64,000 nucleotides of DNA. Origin: Levilactobacillus hammesii DSM 16381 (lineage in GTDB: Bacteria > Bacillota > Bacilli > Lactobacillales > Lactobacillaceae). Positions 7,554 through 18,901 of this stretch are shown one piece after another. Numbering within the stretch: the stretch's first letter is position 1; every line of letters starts with the position of its first letter. The stretch covers positions 1 through 64,000 of the forward strand of contig NZ_AZFS01000044.1 of assembly GCF_001434395.1 (NCBI RefSeq). Direction: 5' to 3'. The notes under the pieces were generated by a model. It was not told the DNA's origin, did not search any database, and saw only the letters and a list, made by a program, of their open reading frames with translations. The position numbers and the translations under genes are program-made.

Positions 7554-9551
7554 ATGCGGATGACGACACAGAAGCTCACTGGGGTGGGGATGCTGATTAC
7601 GCTGGGAATTGTTTACGGCGATATCGGGACCTCGCCCCTTTATGTCATGAACGCCATTATCGACCAGGCCGGGCGTCACGAGATGACGGCCGTGACACCG
7701 GTCATGCTGGGCAGCATCTCCCTGATCTTTTGGACCTTGATGCTGATTACCACGGTGAAATATATCTTACTGGCGATGCGCGCTGACAACCGGCATGAAG
7801 GAGGCATCTTTGCTCTCTACGCTCTGGTTCGTAATCGGGCGAAATGGTTAATCTTCCCGGCATTAATTGGCGGTGCGGCACTCTTGGCGGATGGTACGCT
7901 GACGCCGGCTGTGACGGTGACCTCGGCGATTGAGGGCCTTAAAAATCAGACGATGGGACCCGTACACTTTAGTGGGTCGCAGGGCTGGGTGCTTCTGGTG
8001 GTCACGGGGATTTTGGTCGGCCTCTTCCTGGTGCAACGGTTGGGGACGCAGCTGATTGGGTGGTCATTTGGCCCGTTGATGCTAATCTGGTTCAGTTTTA
8101 TCGGACTGGTGGGACTCCACAACCTGGTGCATGACCCGGCGATCTTGCGGGCCCTCTCGCCGGTGTATGCCGTGAGTTTCCTGGTTAGCCCGAATAATCG
8201 GCAGGGGATCTTTATTTTAGGCAGTATTTTCCTGGCCACGACGGGTGCGGAGGCGTTGTATTCCGATATGGGTCAGGTTGGCAAACGCAATATCTACGGG
8301 ACCTGGCCGTTTGTCTATCTGATGCTGATGTTGAGCTATCTGGGCCAGGGGGCCTGGGTTAGCGCCCACGCCACACAGCTGGCGACCGGTCACGCCGTCA
8401 ATCCCTTTTACGAGATGGTGCCCGGCAACTGGCGGATGTTTGCGATTGGGATTGCCACTATTGCGGCCATTATTGCCTCGCAGGCGTTGATTACGGGGTC
8501 TTACACGTTGGTTCACGAAGCGATTGGGCTGAAACTGCTGCCACGTCTGCGAATCAAATTTCCCGGAAGCGAAAAGAGTCAGCTGTACATTTCGACCGTG
8601 AACTGGTTGCTCTGTGCCGTCACGCTGGGTGTCGTGTGGTTCTTCCGGACGTCGAGCAACATGGAGGCGGCATATGGCTTAGCCATTACGATTACCATGC
8701 TGATGACGACCCTGTTACTGCAGGCATTCTTGCACCAGCGAGGGCACGGGGCACTCGCCGTGATTTATGTGGTGATCTTTGGCCTATTGGAGGGGCTCTT
8801 CCTAGTCGCTAGCCTGGCTAAATTCACCCACGGCGGCTATGTGACCCTGGGGATGACGCTGGTTATTCTAACGATCATGGTCTTCTGGTACTACGGCAAT
8901 CAACGCCGTAGCGCGCACGTGGAGGATGCGGAACACGTGTCACTGCTGGACTTTCTACCGCAGTTACAGGCGTTGAGTCAGGATCGGGACGTGCCGCCGT
9001 TTGCGACGAATCTGGTCTACGTGGGTCACGTGGCGCCGGACTACGCCATTAAACGCGCGGTGGTCTACTCGATTCTGGATCAGCAACCCAAGCGCGCTGC
9101 CGTGTACTGGTTCGTGACGGTGAATGAGGCCGACACGCCGTATGAATGCAGTTATACCGTGGAAACCCTGGGTACGCAAAACGTGATGGACGTCCAGCTA
9201 TACTTGGGATTCAAGAAGCCGCAACGGTTGAACGTGTACCTGCGGCAAATCGTGAATGACCTGTTGGCGGCGGGGATTTTACCCGATCAGACGCCACGGT
9301 ATTCCAGTGTCCCCGGACGTCAGGTGGGTAATTTCAAGTTTGTGATGTTGAACCAGCAGCTACAGGACCTGGGTGCTCAAGATGACTTGCCGGCGCTGGA
9401 CCGCCTGCTGATTGGGGGCCGCCTGCTTCTGCAACGGATCAGCCTGTCGCCACAACGCTGGTACGGCTTGGAATTCAGTGACGTCGTGGAGGAGCGGGTG
9501 CCGTTGTTTATTGGACATGCACCGGACCGGACGTTGCGGCGGACGCTTTAG
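7554..9551 (+). CDS. kup: KUP/HAK/KT potassium uptake protein
   Basis: Potassium importer of the KUP family, about 665 aa, the usual length. The family signature [10 protein letters not shown] lies near residue 20, followed by twelve hydrophobic segments up to about residue 455 and a soluble C-terminal domain of about 200 residues. ATG 7554 follows GGGGG by about 7 nt; a longer frame from GTG 7533 would overlap the upstream gene. KUP proteins are often controlled by c-di-AMP; I found no c-di-AMP riboswitch in the leader. Confidence 0.93.
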   Translation: MRMTTQKLTGVGMLITLGIVYGDIGTSPLYVMNAIIDQAGRHEMTAVTPVMLGSISLIFWTLMLITTVKYILLAMRADNRHEGGIFALYALVRNRAKWLIFPALIGGAALLADGTLTPAVTVTSAIEGLKNQTMGPVHFSGSQGWVLLVVTGILVGLFLVQRLGTQLIGWSFGPLMLIWFSFIGLVGLHNLVHDPAILRALSPVYAVSFLVSPNNRQGIFILGSIFLATTGAEALYSDMGQVGKRNIYGTWPFVYLMLMLSYLGQGAWVSAHATQLATGHAVNPFYEMVPGNWRMFAIGIATIAAIIASQALITGSYTLVHEAIGLKLLPRLRIKFPGSEKSQLYISTVNWLLCAVTLGVVWFFRTSSNMEAAYGLAITITMLMTTLLLQAFLHQRGHGALAVIYVVIFGLLEGLFLVASLAKFTHGGYVTLGMTLVILTIMVFWYYGNQRRSAHVEDAEHVSLLDFLPQLQALSQDRDVPPFATNLVYVGHVAPDYAIKRAVVYSILDQQPKRAAVYWFVTVNEADTPYECSYTVETLGTQNVMDVQLYLGFKKPQRLNVYLRQIVNDLLAAGILPDQTPRYSSVPGRQVGNFKFVMLNQQLQDLGAQDDLPALDRLLIGGRLLLQRISLSPQRWYGLEFSDVVEERVPLFIGHAPDRTLRRTL

Positions 9552-9610
9552 TCACTTAAAGCTGGCGGTATCAACGGGGGTAGATAGCCTATTCTGACCG
9601 CGTAAAAGAA

Positions 9611-9653
9611 AAAATGGCATAATTCCGAGATTTCCGCGGAATTATGCCATTTT
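9611..9653. terminator. Strong bidirectional terminator
   Basis: A perfect 17-bp stem (AAAATGGCATAATTCCG and its complement at 9637-9653) with a 9-nt loop. T-runs on both strands suit the convergent kup and the gene at 9762-10758. Confidence 0.9.
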
Positions 9654-9761
9654 GTGTAGGATGAGTTGTTCATTTAAGGATAATGTATTGACAAGTAACC
9701 ACGATTCTGAGAGGCACCGACTTAGGCACTTTACCTTTCTAGACTGACTAACTATCGGCAT

Positions 9762-10758
9762 TTAGACCGTCCCGATGCCCAGTGCTTTGACAGAAACGGC
9801 ACCTTGTGGAGTGACCGTTACCTTATAAGAAGGATGGTATAGTTCATAATTGGCATCGACTTGAAAGGTCAATCTCTTAGAAGCCGATTTGAAATGGTTA
9901 ACTTTAATGAGGCGGCCATTGGCTTGACGTTGGGTACGAGTTTTTACGCGGCCATCCTGCCAGTCAAAAATAGTGGTTTCGCTATTTTGGTCGGCCAGAA
10001 CAACGCGTTGGGTGCGGCCGGCGCGAACGGTGACACCGACTTTGACGTGTTGATCTATCGTGGTGGTCGTATCGGTTGTGTCAAAATTGCGGGTCAATTC
10101 GCGGCGAAGCACGTTCGGGAAAGTGCCTTTGACGACCGCGTGAACGGGTAACCAACCGATCTTTTTGCCACTGGTCGTTTCAAAGTAGAGGTAGCGCTGT
10201 CGCTTCATGGTTGTCAGCGTTTGGACAGCGTAAATTGTGCGGTAAGGCATAGGTCCGACCATAGTGAATGGCCCGATTTGATCCGAGAGTACCTTCAGGC
10301 ATTTTCCAGAAGTCATCATCAGGTGTAGGCAACCAGTAAGCCGTTTTTGTGATGGCTGGCATCTTCGAAATCTTGCGGTGCACCTTGAGTCGACTGAATA
10401 GGACGTAGCCACCGTCCAATGGCGATGCCGGATGGGAGACAGGAGCTACACTCCCATGTTGCAAGGGGATTTGGTAGTCAGGGGTGATTTTGACATAGCG
10501 TTTCCCACGGACATGGATCACTTTCAAAATGGACCATTGGCTTGTGGTGTGACGTGCCTCCCCGAGGTACTTACTGTGGGGGTGTTTGGCTCGGGGATAG
10601 CTGTAAACGGGCGTATGCTTGGCCTTGAAAGTGACGATACGGTTGATTGGGTAAGTGGGAAGGGTAACTGCGCGTTTAGCTGCTTGAGCGGAAGTGCTAG
10701 AAGCGATCCCGAAACAGGCGCTCAGTCCAATTAGTAAAATGAGATGATGTTGAGACAT
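9762..10758 (-). pseudogene. Secreted repeat protein, frameshifted
   Basis: Two overlapping frames make one protein. The first (from ATG 10758) has a signal peptide ending STSAQA and runs to TYALPHN; the second continues as TIYAVQTLTTMKRQRYLYFET to the stop at 9762. The switch lies near 10240-10250, where one extra base would break the frame; the total of 997 nt is also one more than a multiple of three. Segments like KVIHVRGKRYVKI and GGYVLFSRLKV resemble the DUF5776/SH3b-like wall-binding repeats of lactobacilli, but I cannot assign a family firmly. A sequencing error or phase variation would look the same. Confidence 0.6.
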
Positions 10759-11026
10759 AGGTTATTGGCTCCCTTGAAGGATTTTTAAGTGTTTCATTTA
10801 TTTGCACATCCATTTATAATATTAAGTATACAACAAATCTTTGCGATTCGTGCAGGCATTGAAACTACTGGAGGTATTTTTAGGGTGTTTTGACCTCATT
10901 TGCTGATTTGAGCAACTGAATTTTAATAATAAGTATTTTAGTGTTGTCGCAGTGTTTTTGTTTTACAAGTTGGTTCAATTGTCTAATAATCAAGGTTAAT
11001 TAGTTTAACTAAAATGGGGTGTCTAG
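10759..11026. other. AT-rich divergent gap
   Basis: This 268-bp spacer separates a minus-strand and a plus-strand gene and should hold both promoters. It is clearly AT-rich, but no promoter pair with good spacing stands out and no repeat was found. Confidence 0.4.
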
Positions 11027-12628
11027 ATGGGGTTACTTATTTCAACCGCGGTATTGGTCGTTGCCGCAATGGTTAGCATTGTGATTAATCGGCGGTGGTT
11101 GCCACGGCTCTCTGTGAACTACGTGAGCATGCTGATCGGTGCCGTGATTGCGCTGGTCCCGTTCTTGAATGGGTTCGTGGAAAAGTTTAATTCGGATATT
11201 TTTATTGGTTTGATTGTCGCGCCGCTACTGTACTTTGAGGGCCAGAACACGCGGCTGAATCTCGTGGGCCGGCACGTGGGGGAGATTATCAGCCTGACCG
11301 TGGGGATGGTGATCCTGTGTGCGGTTGCGGCGGGCATCGGCAGCAGTCTCTTGACGGGCATCGGGTTACCGTTAGCCTTTATTCTGGCGGCCATCAGCAC
11401 GCCAACCGATGCCACGGCGACTGAGTCGGTGACGATGGGGCGTGTCTTGCCACGTCGTGAACAGGTGAGCTTAAAACTGGAGTCGCTGTTCAATGACGCC
11501 TCGGGGATCATTCTTCTAAATATGGCGATCCTGTGGTACGTCAATGGTTACGTGAATTACCCGCAAACCCTGTGGGATTTTGTGTACTCGGCCGTTGGCG
11601 GGATTGTCTTTGGTGGGGTCATCAGTGGCCTGATTGTGTACGTCCGTCAATTGATGCTGCGGTCCAAAGTGAACTTTATTAACAATACGTATAACAACGG
11701 GACGCCTCTCAAGGTGATTTACTTGATGACGCCGTTTGCCCTGTACTTTGGGGCTGAAGCGGTCGGTGTCTCGGGCATTATCGCCGTGGTCTTTGCCGGG
11801 CTGGTACATAATGCCGAGGGAGAGCGGAGTTCCTTGGCCAATCCGCAATTGGCTAGTGATATTCACCAGTTGGTGGGCCTACTGAGTGATATTCTAAATA
11901 GCATCGTCTTCCTGGTGTTGGGCATCGTTTTGGTCCGCACGACGCTGGATCAGTCGGTGACTTACCGCAGTCCGTGGCTGTGGATCGCCATCGGCATCGT
12001 CCTGTATTTAGCCAACTTGCTGGTGCGTTACGCCTACGTTCGCCTGCTCCATCGTCTTTCCAATCGTGAGGCCTGGATCTTTGCACTGGGGGGCATTCAC
12101 GGGGCCGTCACGTTTGCCCTGGCGTTTACGGTAGCGGAGACGCAGGTGAAGACGGCCGACTTTAACCTGGTCCTGATGTCGGAGAGTCTGCTCATTATCT
12201 TAAGCTTGCTGGTGCCGACGATCGTCTTCCGGTGGGTGTTGCCACGGGTGCAAACGGACGCCGCTATGGCGACACGAATGGCGCGGATTCGTGAGCAGAT
12301 GATCGAAGCGGGCGTTCAGTCGGTGTTGGAAATGCCTATCTCACAGGAATTTAAGGACGCGGTCACATTTGACCTGCGTTCACAGAACGGCCACACCACC
12401 GTTCGTCAGTTTGTCAGTGAGTGGCGACGGATGGTCCAACACGCGGAGTACACGCCGGCGCAAATGCGCGAGCTGATGGCGATTTACCGACAGGTCTTTC
12501 AGACCGAGCGGACGTATTTATTGCGGCGGCATGAGGCGAAACATGAGATTAGTGAGGACTTCTTCAATAGGCTATATCGTGAGATTACCATGGCTGAGAT
12601 GGTGGTTTTAGAATACGGGGTTGACTGA
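11027..12628 (+). CDS. Na+/H+ antiporter, CPA1 family
   Basis: Sodium/proton exchanger of 533 aa. About twelve membrane segments fill residues 1-405; the ion-site region STPTDATATE (near residue 125) and the segment ESLFNDASGIIL (near 152) carry the conserved Asp residues of CPA1 antiporters (PTDA and ND motifs). A hydrophilic tail of about 120 residues follows. ATG 11027 is preceded by GGGGTG. It is a single-gene unit that ends at the shared terminator at 12699-12735. Confidence 0.9.
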   Translation: MGLLISTAVLVVAAMVSIVINRRWLPRLSVNYVSMLIGAVIALVPFLNGFVEKFNSDIFIGLIVAPLLYFEGQNTRLNLVGRHVGEIISLTVGMVILCAVAAGIGSSLLTGIGLPLAFILAAISTPTDATATESVTMGRVLPRREQVSLKLESLFNDASGIILLNMAILWYVNGYVNYPQTLWDFVYSAVGGIVFGGVISGLIVYVRQLMLRSKVNFINNTYNNGTPLKVIYLMTPFALYFGAEAVGVSGIIAVVFAGLVHNAEGERSSLANPQLASDIHQLVGLLSDILNSIVFLVLGIVLVRTTLDQSVTYRSPWLWIAIGIVLYLANLLVRYAYVRLLHRLSNREAWIFALGGIHGAVTFALAFTVAETQVKTADFNLVLMSESLLIILSLLVPTIVFRWVLPRVQTDAAMATRMARIREQMIEAGVQSVLEMPISQEFKDAVTFDLRSQNGHTTVRQFVSEWRRMVQHAEYTPAQMRELMAIYRQVFQTERTYLLRRHEAKHEISEDFFNRLYREITMAEMVVLEYGVD

Positions 12629-12698
12629 GGATGATCGGGTGGCAAGGCTGGGGTTAGAGCAGTCGTGGTCGTGTCACCATTCATGAACAAGCGCAAAT

Positions 12699-12735
12699 AA
12701 AAAGTTCTGAGACATTGCCGTCTCGGAACTTTTTT
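12699..12735. terminator. Bidirectional terminator
   Basis: AAAAAGTTCTGAGAC pairs with GTCTCGGAACTTTTT around a 6-nt loop. It serves the convergent antiporter and amino-acid transporter genes. Confidence 0.88.
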
Positions 12736-12742
12736 AATTCAT

Positions 12743-14257
12743 TTAGTTTTCGTCGTCCGCCGTTTGATTTTCCTTAGCCGAACGCTTTTCAGCATTGCGG
12801 TAGAAGATCCAAGCGACTGCCCCGAAGAAGATAGGGCCGATGATCGTCCAGAAGGCGGTCTTGTAATCGGCGTCCATGATTGGTTGGAGGCAGGTGAAGA
12901 CGATCCCACCGATTAAGACGATGAGCACGATCGCCACAACAATGTTGGTGAAGGTCTTGTTCTTGTAAACCACGAATGGTCGTTCCAGGTCGGTCCGCTT
13001 CTTAAAGAATGGGAAGGCCCCAATCAAGAAGAGGTAAGGTGCTGAAGTGGAAACGTTGGCCATGTTCGTTAGGATTTGGTAGAACTCCTTGGCGGCTGAA
13101 CCCCCGAAGGAGACGAAGAAGATGAAGACCGCAACCACTGTGGCTTGAATCCACATGGAGTAGGCGGGCACACCGGCCTTGTTGAGGTGCGTCATCTTCT
13201 TAGGCCACAATTTTGGTGAAGACCCCATGATAAAGGACTTCAGTGGTGAGTAGACCAGAACGAAGAATGAGCCCAGGTAAGCCATGAACATGCTCAACCC
13301 AGTCAAACGCGCCAGCACGTCCCCAATCATGACGGAAGTACCGTGGGAGAGGTTCATGGCATGACCCATGACGAGCCCCAAGTTATTCATCAAAACATAG
13401 GTGATGTTCCCCAGGTTAACGGAACCGCTACCCAAGACGTCATGCCAGTTGGCACTGACCCCCCAGAGGAAGATCGAGACGGAGTAGGCAATCGTGATGG
13501 TAATCGTGGAAATGATCAACCCCTTAGGGAAGGTCTTTTCCGGCTTATCCATGCTATCCGTGATCCCCCCCATGGATTCCATCCCGGCGTAGGCAAAGAC
13601 GGCGTAGATCACGAATGACAGGAGCGCCATCGGTGACTGGAATTGTGGGTTAGGTGAGGCAATGAAACTGTGCAGACCGTTGACGGGTTCTGCCAGCTGA
13701 CCCTTGTTCAGGATCCAGATGAGAATGCTGGCGATGAAGAACAGGATGGTCAGGCCCATCACAAAGATTCCCCCCAATGAAGAAATCTTCGCAATTGAAC
13801 TGACCCCACGCGTAGCGAAGAAGGTGACGGAGAGGATCCAGATGATCCCCAGAATCCCAATCGTTTGCGTGGAACTCAGACCCAGAATGCCCCAAGTCTG
13901 CGTTTGGTCACTCCCAGAGATCAAGGTTGAGAGTGGAATCCACACCTTGGTTGAGGTCGACAACATCCAAATGATCCAAGAGGATAACCAGATGAAGGTC
14001 CCAATGAAGGCCATCTTTTCGCCGATGGATTCGGCCAGCCAGGAGTAGATACCCCCCTTGGCTTCCTTAAAGGTTGACCCGTATTCTGCCAGCATCAAGG
14101 CGCTGGGCAGGAAGAAGAACAGGGCGGCTAAAACGTACCAGATAATGCTGGCATATCCCATTTGGTCATAGGCCACGGTTCCGTTTGCGAAGCCGTAGAT
14201 GGCCGAGAAAATCATTAAGATCAGACTGAAGAGTCCAATCTTCTTTTGCTTATCCAT
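12743..14257 (-). CDS. yjeM: Amino-acid permease, glutamate/GABA antiporter family (YjeM-like)
   Basis: APC-superfamily transporter of 504 aa with twelve or more membrane segments. The N-terminal helix with IGLFSLILMIFSAIYGFANG and the long TM5-6 region fit the YjeM branch of the glutamate/GABA exchanger group. The start ATG 14257 follows GGGAGAT; an upstream in-frame ATG at 14299 has no ribosome site. It lies 58 nt behind the dipeptidase gene and is probably co-transcribed, so released amino acids or exchange with the medium would be a natural link. Substrate not certain. Confidence 0.85.
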   Translation of the reverse strand: MDKQKKIGLFSLILMIFSAIYGFANGTVAYDQMGYASIIWYVLAALFFFLPSALMLAEYGSTFKEAKGGIYSWLAESIGEKMAFIGTFIWLSSWIIWMLSTSTKVWIPLSTLISGSDQTQTWGILGLSSTQTIGILGIIWILSVTFFATRGVSSIAKISSLGGIFVMGLTILFFIASILIWILNKGQLAEPVNGLHSFIASPNPQFQSPMALLSFVIYAVFAYAGMESMGGITDSMDKPEKTFPKGLIISTITITIAYSVSIFLWGVSANWHDVLGSGSVNLGNITYVLMNNLGLVMGHAMNLSHGTSVMIGDVLARLTGLSMFMAYLGSFFVLVYSPLKSFIMGSSPKLWPKKMTHLNKAGVPAYSMWIQATVVAVFIFFVSFGGSAAKEFYQILTNMANVSTSAPYLFLIGAFPFFKKRTDLERPFVVYKNKTFTNIVVAIVLIVLIGGIVFTCLQPIMDADYKTAFWTIIGPIFFGAVAWIFYRNAEKRSAKENQTADDEN

Positions 14258-14315
14258 TAGATTAATATCTCCCATTATGTGGTGAGGACTAGTGTGCACT
14301 AGCCCGGACCGTCTG

Positions 14316-15731
14316 TTATAAGTTCAGGTCCTGGTGATAATTCAGCGGACCGAGGTCGGTGGCCTGTGTGATCAAGGTCGCCGCCAGCTCGCGGTAACGC
14401 CGGATTCCCAATGCGGCGTTCGCGTCAGCCTGTTGCGTTAAATAGTGTGTCAATTCGCTGCCGGAAAGGTGTTGCCCGACGGCATCCGTGTGTTGGACCG
14501 ATTGCTTAAAGGCAATCCGCAGGTCCTTTTGGACGGCACTGACGGTTGGCCATGCGGTATGGTAGTGGGCATCGAGCAGCACACTAACCAGCTTGTAGAC
14601 CCAGTAAGCCGATTCGGCATCGTAGGTTTCTTTCCCTAAATGGTATGCGGCGGGGGTACTCTCGATTCCCGCATAGAATGGGACGTAGACGCTTTGGGCG
14701 CCGACGCCCATGGCGAGCCACTGAATACCGGCTAAAGCGGGGTCCATCGCTGGCCGAAGCTGCAGGACGTGTGACTCTTGCGTCTTGGCCAAGCTGACTG
14801 GGCGGAACCGTTTGCGCTGTTCGGCGGTACCGGAACCCACGGGATCGTAAGGCGTTTCTTCAAAGTGACTGCTGAGATACCCCTGAGCATCGTCGACACT
14901 TAAGAGGTGATCGGCGTATTGAATAAAAGGTAAATCGAATGATTGCGGTTCCTGCGCGATCTCTGGATTGAAGCAGCGTTGGCCGTACCAAACCCGGGGC
15001 GTATTATAGTACAGATCAGATTGATCCTGCGTCCCGAAGATGTCGCGCCAACTGAAGCGGTCACGGGAGGGGTTCAAATGATTCTGGGCGACAAACTCGC
15101 GAAGGTGGCGTGCAAACTTAAAGTTTTCACGATCTTCAAAGTCAATGTCCTGAATCGCCATCTGGTTCGCTACAACCGCATAGCCATTGGCGGGGATACG
15201 CTGGGCAACCCAGTAGTGACCGGCGCCCGTTTCCAAGTACCAGGCCTCTTGTTGATCGGCGAAGAGGATACCGTTGGACTCACTCGTGCCGTAGTGCTCG
15301 ACAATCTGACCGAGCAGGGCAACACCCTCTCTAGCAGACTTGATGTACGGTAGAACCACGGTAACCATGGCTTCTTCACCGATACCGTCCTTGACCAGCG
15401 GATCGGCCCCGAGTACCCGTTCATTTGAATAGGTACTTTCGGTCGCACTCATCGCAACGCCAAATTCATTGATACCGTCTTCCTCGAACAGCCCGTATTT
15501 ATCGGTCCATTCGGGGGTCGCCGTGTATTTGGCGGCCGTTAGTGGTAGGGGCATAGTGAAGCCGTTGTCCGTGCTAACGAAGGTCTGCGGGGTGGTTGCG
15601 GTTTTAGCGGGGTGAACGACAAAGTGCTTGGGCCAAGCGGCCTTGGCATCCTCGTTACGTCCGATGATGACCGAACCATCCGTCGTGGCTTTTGGCCCGA
15701 TTAAAATACTTGTACAAGCGGAATAATTCAT
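14316..15731 (-). CDS. pepD: C69 family dipeptidase (PepD)
   Basis: Intracellular dipeptidase of 471 aa, N-terminal-nucleophile hydrolase fold. Mature enzymes of this family use a Cys near the N-terminus; here MNYSACTSILIG puts it at Cys6, followed by the conserved DGSVIIGRNEDA. Strong AGAAAGGAG ribosome site. It releases amino acids from dipeptides and precedes an amino-acid transporter on the same strand. A palindrome CTAGTGTGCACTAG lies between the two genes. Confidence 0.92.
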   Translation of the reverse strand: MNYSACTSILIGPKATTDGSVIIGRNEDAKAAWPKHFVVHPAKTATTPQTFVSTDNGFTMPLPLTAAKYTATPEWTDKYGLFEEDGINEFGVAMSATESTYSNERVLGADPLVKDGIGEEAMVTVVLPYIKSAREGVALLGQIVEHYGTSESNGILFADQQEAWYLETGAGHYWVAQRIPANGYAVVANQMAIQDIDFEDRENFKFARHLREFVAQNHLNPSRDRFSWRDIFGTQDQSDLYYNTPRVWYGQRCFNPEIAQEPQSFDLPFIQYADHLLSVDDAQGYLSSHFEETPYDPVGSGTAEQRKRFRPVSLAKTQESHVLQLRPAMDPALAGIQWLAMGVGAQSVYVPFYAGIESTPAAYHLGKETYDAESAYWVYKLVSVLLDAHYHTAWPTVSAVQKDLRIAFKQSVQHTDAVGQHLSGSELTHYLTQQADANAALGIRRYRELAATLITQATDLGPLNYHQDLNL

Positions 15732-15836
15732 GGGTGCACTCCTTTCTACATATTGAATAAATTCTCGTTACTATTCTATCATTTTTAAGGATGAGCGGGA
15801 CCCGTTTCGATGATTTTTTAATTATTTTACACAAAT

Positions 15837-15848
15837 TTCTCATGAGAA
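15837..15848. promoter_or_regulatory. 12-bp palindrome in pepD/yitT gap
   Basis: TTCTCATGAGAA is a perfect palindrome in the AT-rich 270-bp divergent gap (15732-16000). It may be an operator for either gene. It does not match CodY or CcpA consensus. Confidence 0.3.
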
Positions 15849-16000
15849 TAAATATTTATACAATTTTATGATTACGGAAAATCGGGGGCTTTCAATGATT
15901 TAGGGCGTGAAAGGCCGTCCGATTAGTCATCGTAACACTAGCTAAGTCGTAGGAGTTGTGGTTAAATAGTGAAAACGACTGACGATGGGAAGATGTGAAA

Positions 16001-16900
16001 ATGAGAAATGTATTAGAAAAAGATCGGCGTGAAGTCGGCAAACACCTCTTAATTTTGATTGGATCGGCCATAATTACGGCCATTGCCCTAAATGAATTCT
16101 TAGTTCCCGGTAAGATTTTCAGTGCGGGGATTAACGGGATTTCTCAGATTATTGCCACATTGTTGGCAGCTGGGGGCATTCACCTGAGTACCGGGTGGTT
16201 TATCTTACTCTTTAACATCCCCATTGGATTGCTGGGTTGGTTCAAGGTGGGGCGCGGGTTTACCATCTATTCGATCATGGTCGCGGTGCTCACGTCGATT
16301 CTGGCCATCGTGGTACCGGTCAACAATATCTCTAATAATTCATTATTAGCGGCCCTGTTCGGTGGCATTCTGACCGGCGTGGGGGTCGCCTATCCCTTGA
16401 AGAATGGCTTCTCTACCGGGGGAATGGATATCATTGCCGTGGTGCTGGAGAAGACCACGGGGCGGACGATCGGGACGCTCATGCTGATGATTAACTTTGG
16501 CATCGTGATCGTGGCCGGGTTCCTGTTTGGCTGGGAGAGTGCGTTATACACGATTATTTCCATTTATGCAATGTCCCGGGTCGTTGATAGCATTCATACG
16601 CGCCACCAAAAGCTGACGGCCTTCATCGTGACGTCGCAACAGGATGCCGTTATCTCAGAACTTAATAAAACTCTAATCCGCGGGATCACGGTGATTCCGT
16701 CATTTGGGGCCTACACGCGGCAGGCGAGCACGGTGCTGATGACCGTTATTTTGCGGTATGAACTTTATACATTGGAGCATGCAGTCAAGGACGTTGATCC
16801 GCGAGCTTTTGTGAACCTGGTGAATACGGTGGACATCGAAGGAAACTTCTATAATGAGACGGAACAGTTGAAGCTGCGGGAAGAAACGGCGAAAAAGTAG
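16001..16900 (+). CDS. YitT family membrane protein (DUF161/DUF2179)
   Basis: 299 aa with five or six membrane segments in residues 15-205 and a cytoplasmic DUF2179 domain at the end (LTAFIVTSQQDAVISELN onward). Motifs such as LNEFLVPGKIFSAGINGISQ and KNGFSTGGMDI are typical of YitT. Function in lactobacilli is not established. ATG 16001 is 8 nt behind GGGAAG; a GTG at 15995 is the alternative. Confidence 0.88.
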   Translation: MRNVLEKDRREVGKHLLILIGSAIITAIALNEFLVPGKIFSAGINGISQIIATLLAAGGIHLSTGWFILLFNIPIGLLGWFKVGRGFTIYSIMVAVLTSILAIVVPVNNISNNSLLAALFGGILTGVGVAYPLKNGFSTGGMDIIAVVLEKTTGRTIGTLMLMINFGIVIVAGFLFGWESALYTIISIYAMSRVVDSIHTRHQKLTAFIVTSQQDAVISELNKTLIRGITVIPSFGAYTRQASTVLMTVILRYELYTLEHAVKDVDPRAFVNLVNTVDIEGNFYNETEQLKLREETAKK

Positions 16901-16908
16901 TCCAGTAA

Positions 16909-16937
16909 TTGCCATCCATGGTGGTTATCGGTATAAT
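16909..16937 (+). promoter_or_regulatory. Promoter of the tautomerase gene
   Basis: TTGCCA (16909-16914), 17-nt spacer, TATAAT (16932-16937). Confidence 0.75.
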
Positions 16938-16969
16938 AGGTGCATTCAATTAAGAAGGGAACGAAAAAA

Positions 16970-17158
16970 ATGCCAATTGTTAACATTGATTTGATTGCGG
17001 GCCGTTCACAAGACCAACTCAAGGCCTTGGTACAAGACGTAACGACTGCAGTGACTAAGAACACTGGTGCTCCAGCCGAACACGTCCACGTGATTCTCCG
17101 TGAAATGCAACCTAACCGTTACGGCGTGGCCGGCGTTTTGAAGAGCGACGAAAAGTAA
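16970..17158 (+). CDS. 4-oxalocrotonate tautomerase family protein
   Basis: 62-residue tautomerase; after Met removal Pro1 (MPIVNIDLIAGRS) is the catalytic base of the family. A conserved Arg lies in the VILREM segment. The physiological substrate in lactobacilli is unknown. Start ATG 16970 behind AAGAAGGGA; a longer frame from 16940 lacks Pro2 and a ribosome site. Own promoter directly upstream and own terminator downstream. Confidence 0.92.
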   Translation: MPIVNIDLIAGRSQDQLKALVQDVTTAVTKNTGAPAEHVHVILREMQPNRYGVAGVLKSDEK

Positions 17159-17179
17159 GCAAGATTTCCGAAATCTTAT

Positions 17180-17226
17180 AAACCGCCACCAACTCCGACA
17201 TAGTCGTCTTGGTGGCGGTTTCATTT
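17180..17226 (+). terminator. Intrinsic terminator
   Basis: AAACCGCCACCAA pairs with TTGGTGGCGGTTT (17209-17221); a smaller hairpin AAGATTT-CCG-AAATCTT precedes it at 17161-17177. Confidence 0.85.
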
Positions 17227-17236
17227 GCAAAAACGT

Positions 17237-17265
17237 TTGGCGCGGCGTACACTTTTCGGTATACT
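17237..17265 (+). promoter_or_regulatory. Promoter of glpK
   Basis: TTGGCG (17237-17242), 17-nt spacer, TATACT (17260-17265). A weak cre-like AAAACGTTTG overlaps the -35 region, as might be expected for glycerol genes under CcpA, but the match is poor at the edges. Confidence 0.65.
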
Positions 17266-17307
17266 AGTAGCAAGTGCGACATCACGGTGGATCTAGGCCG
17301 TTGCTAA

Positions 17308-18834
<1,527 letters not shown>

Positions 18835-18845
18835 ATAAATGTTGG

Positions 18846-18885
18846 AAACCGATCACTGGCCGCGTTGGTCGGTGGTCGGTTTTTG
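18846..18885 (+). terminator. Intrinsic terminator of glpK
   Basis: ACCGATCACTGGCC pairs with GGTCGGTGGTCGGT (with G-T pairs) followed by five T. Confidence 0.8.
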
Positions 18886-18901
18886 TTAGGAGGTTGGCGA
18901 G

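Noticed and set aside
17228..17241. cre site at the glpK promoter
   Set aside because: Only the centre (AAAACGTTT) fits; both ends of the consensus fail.
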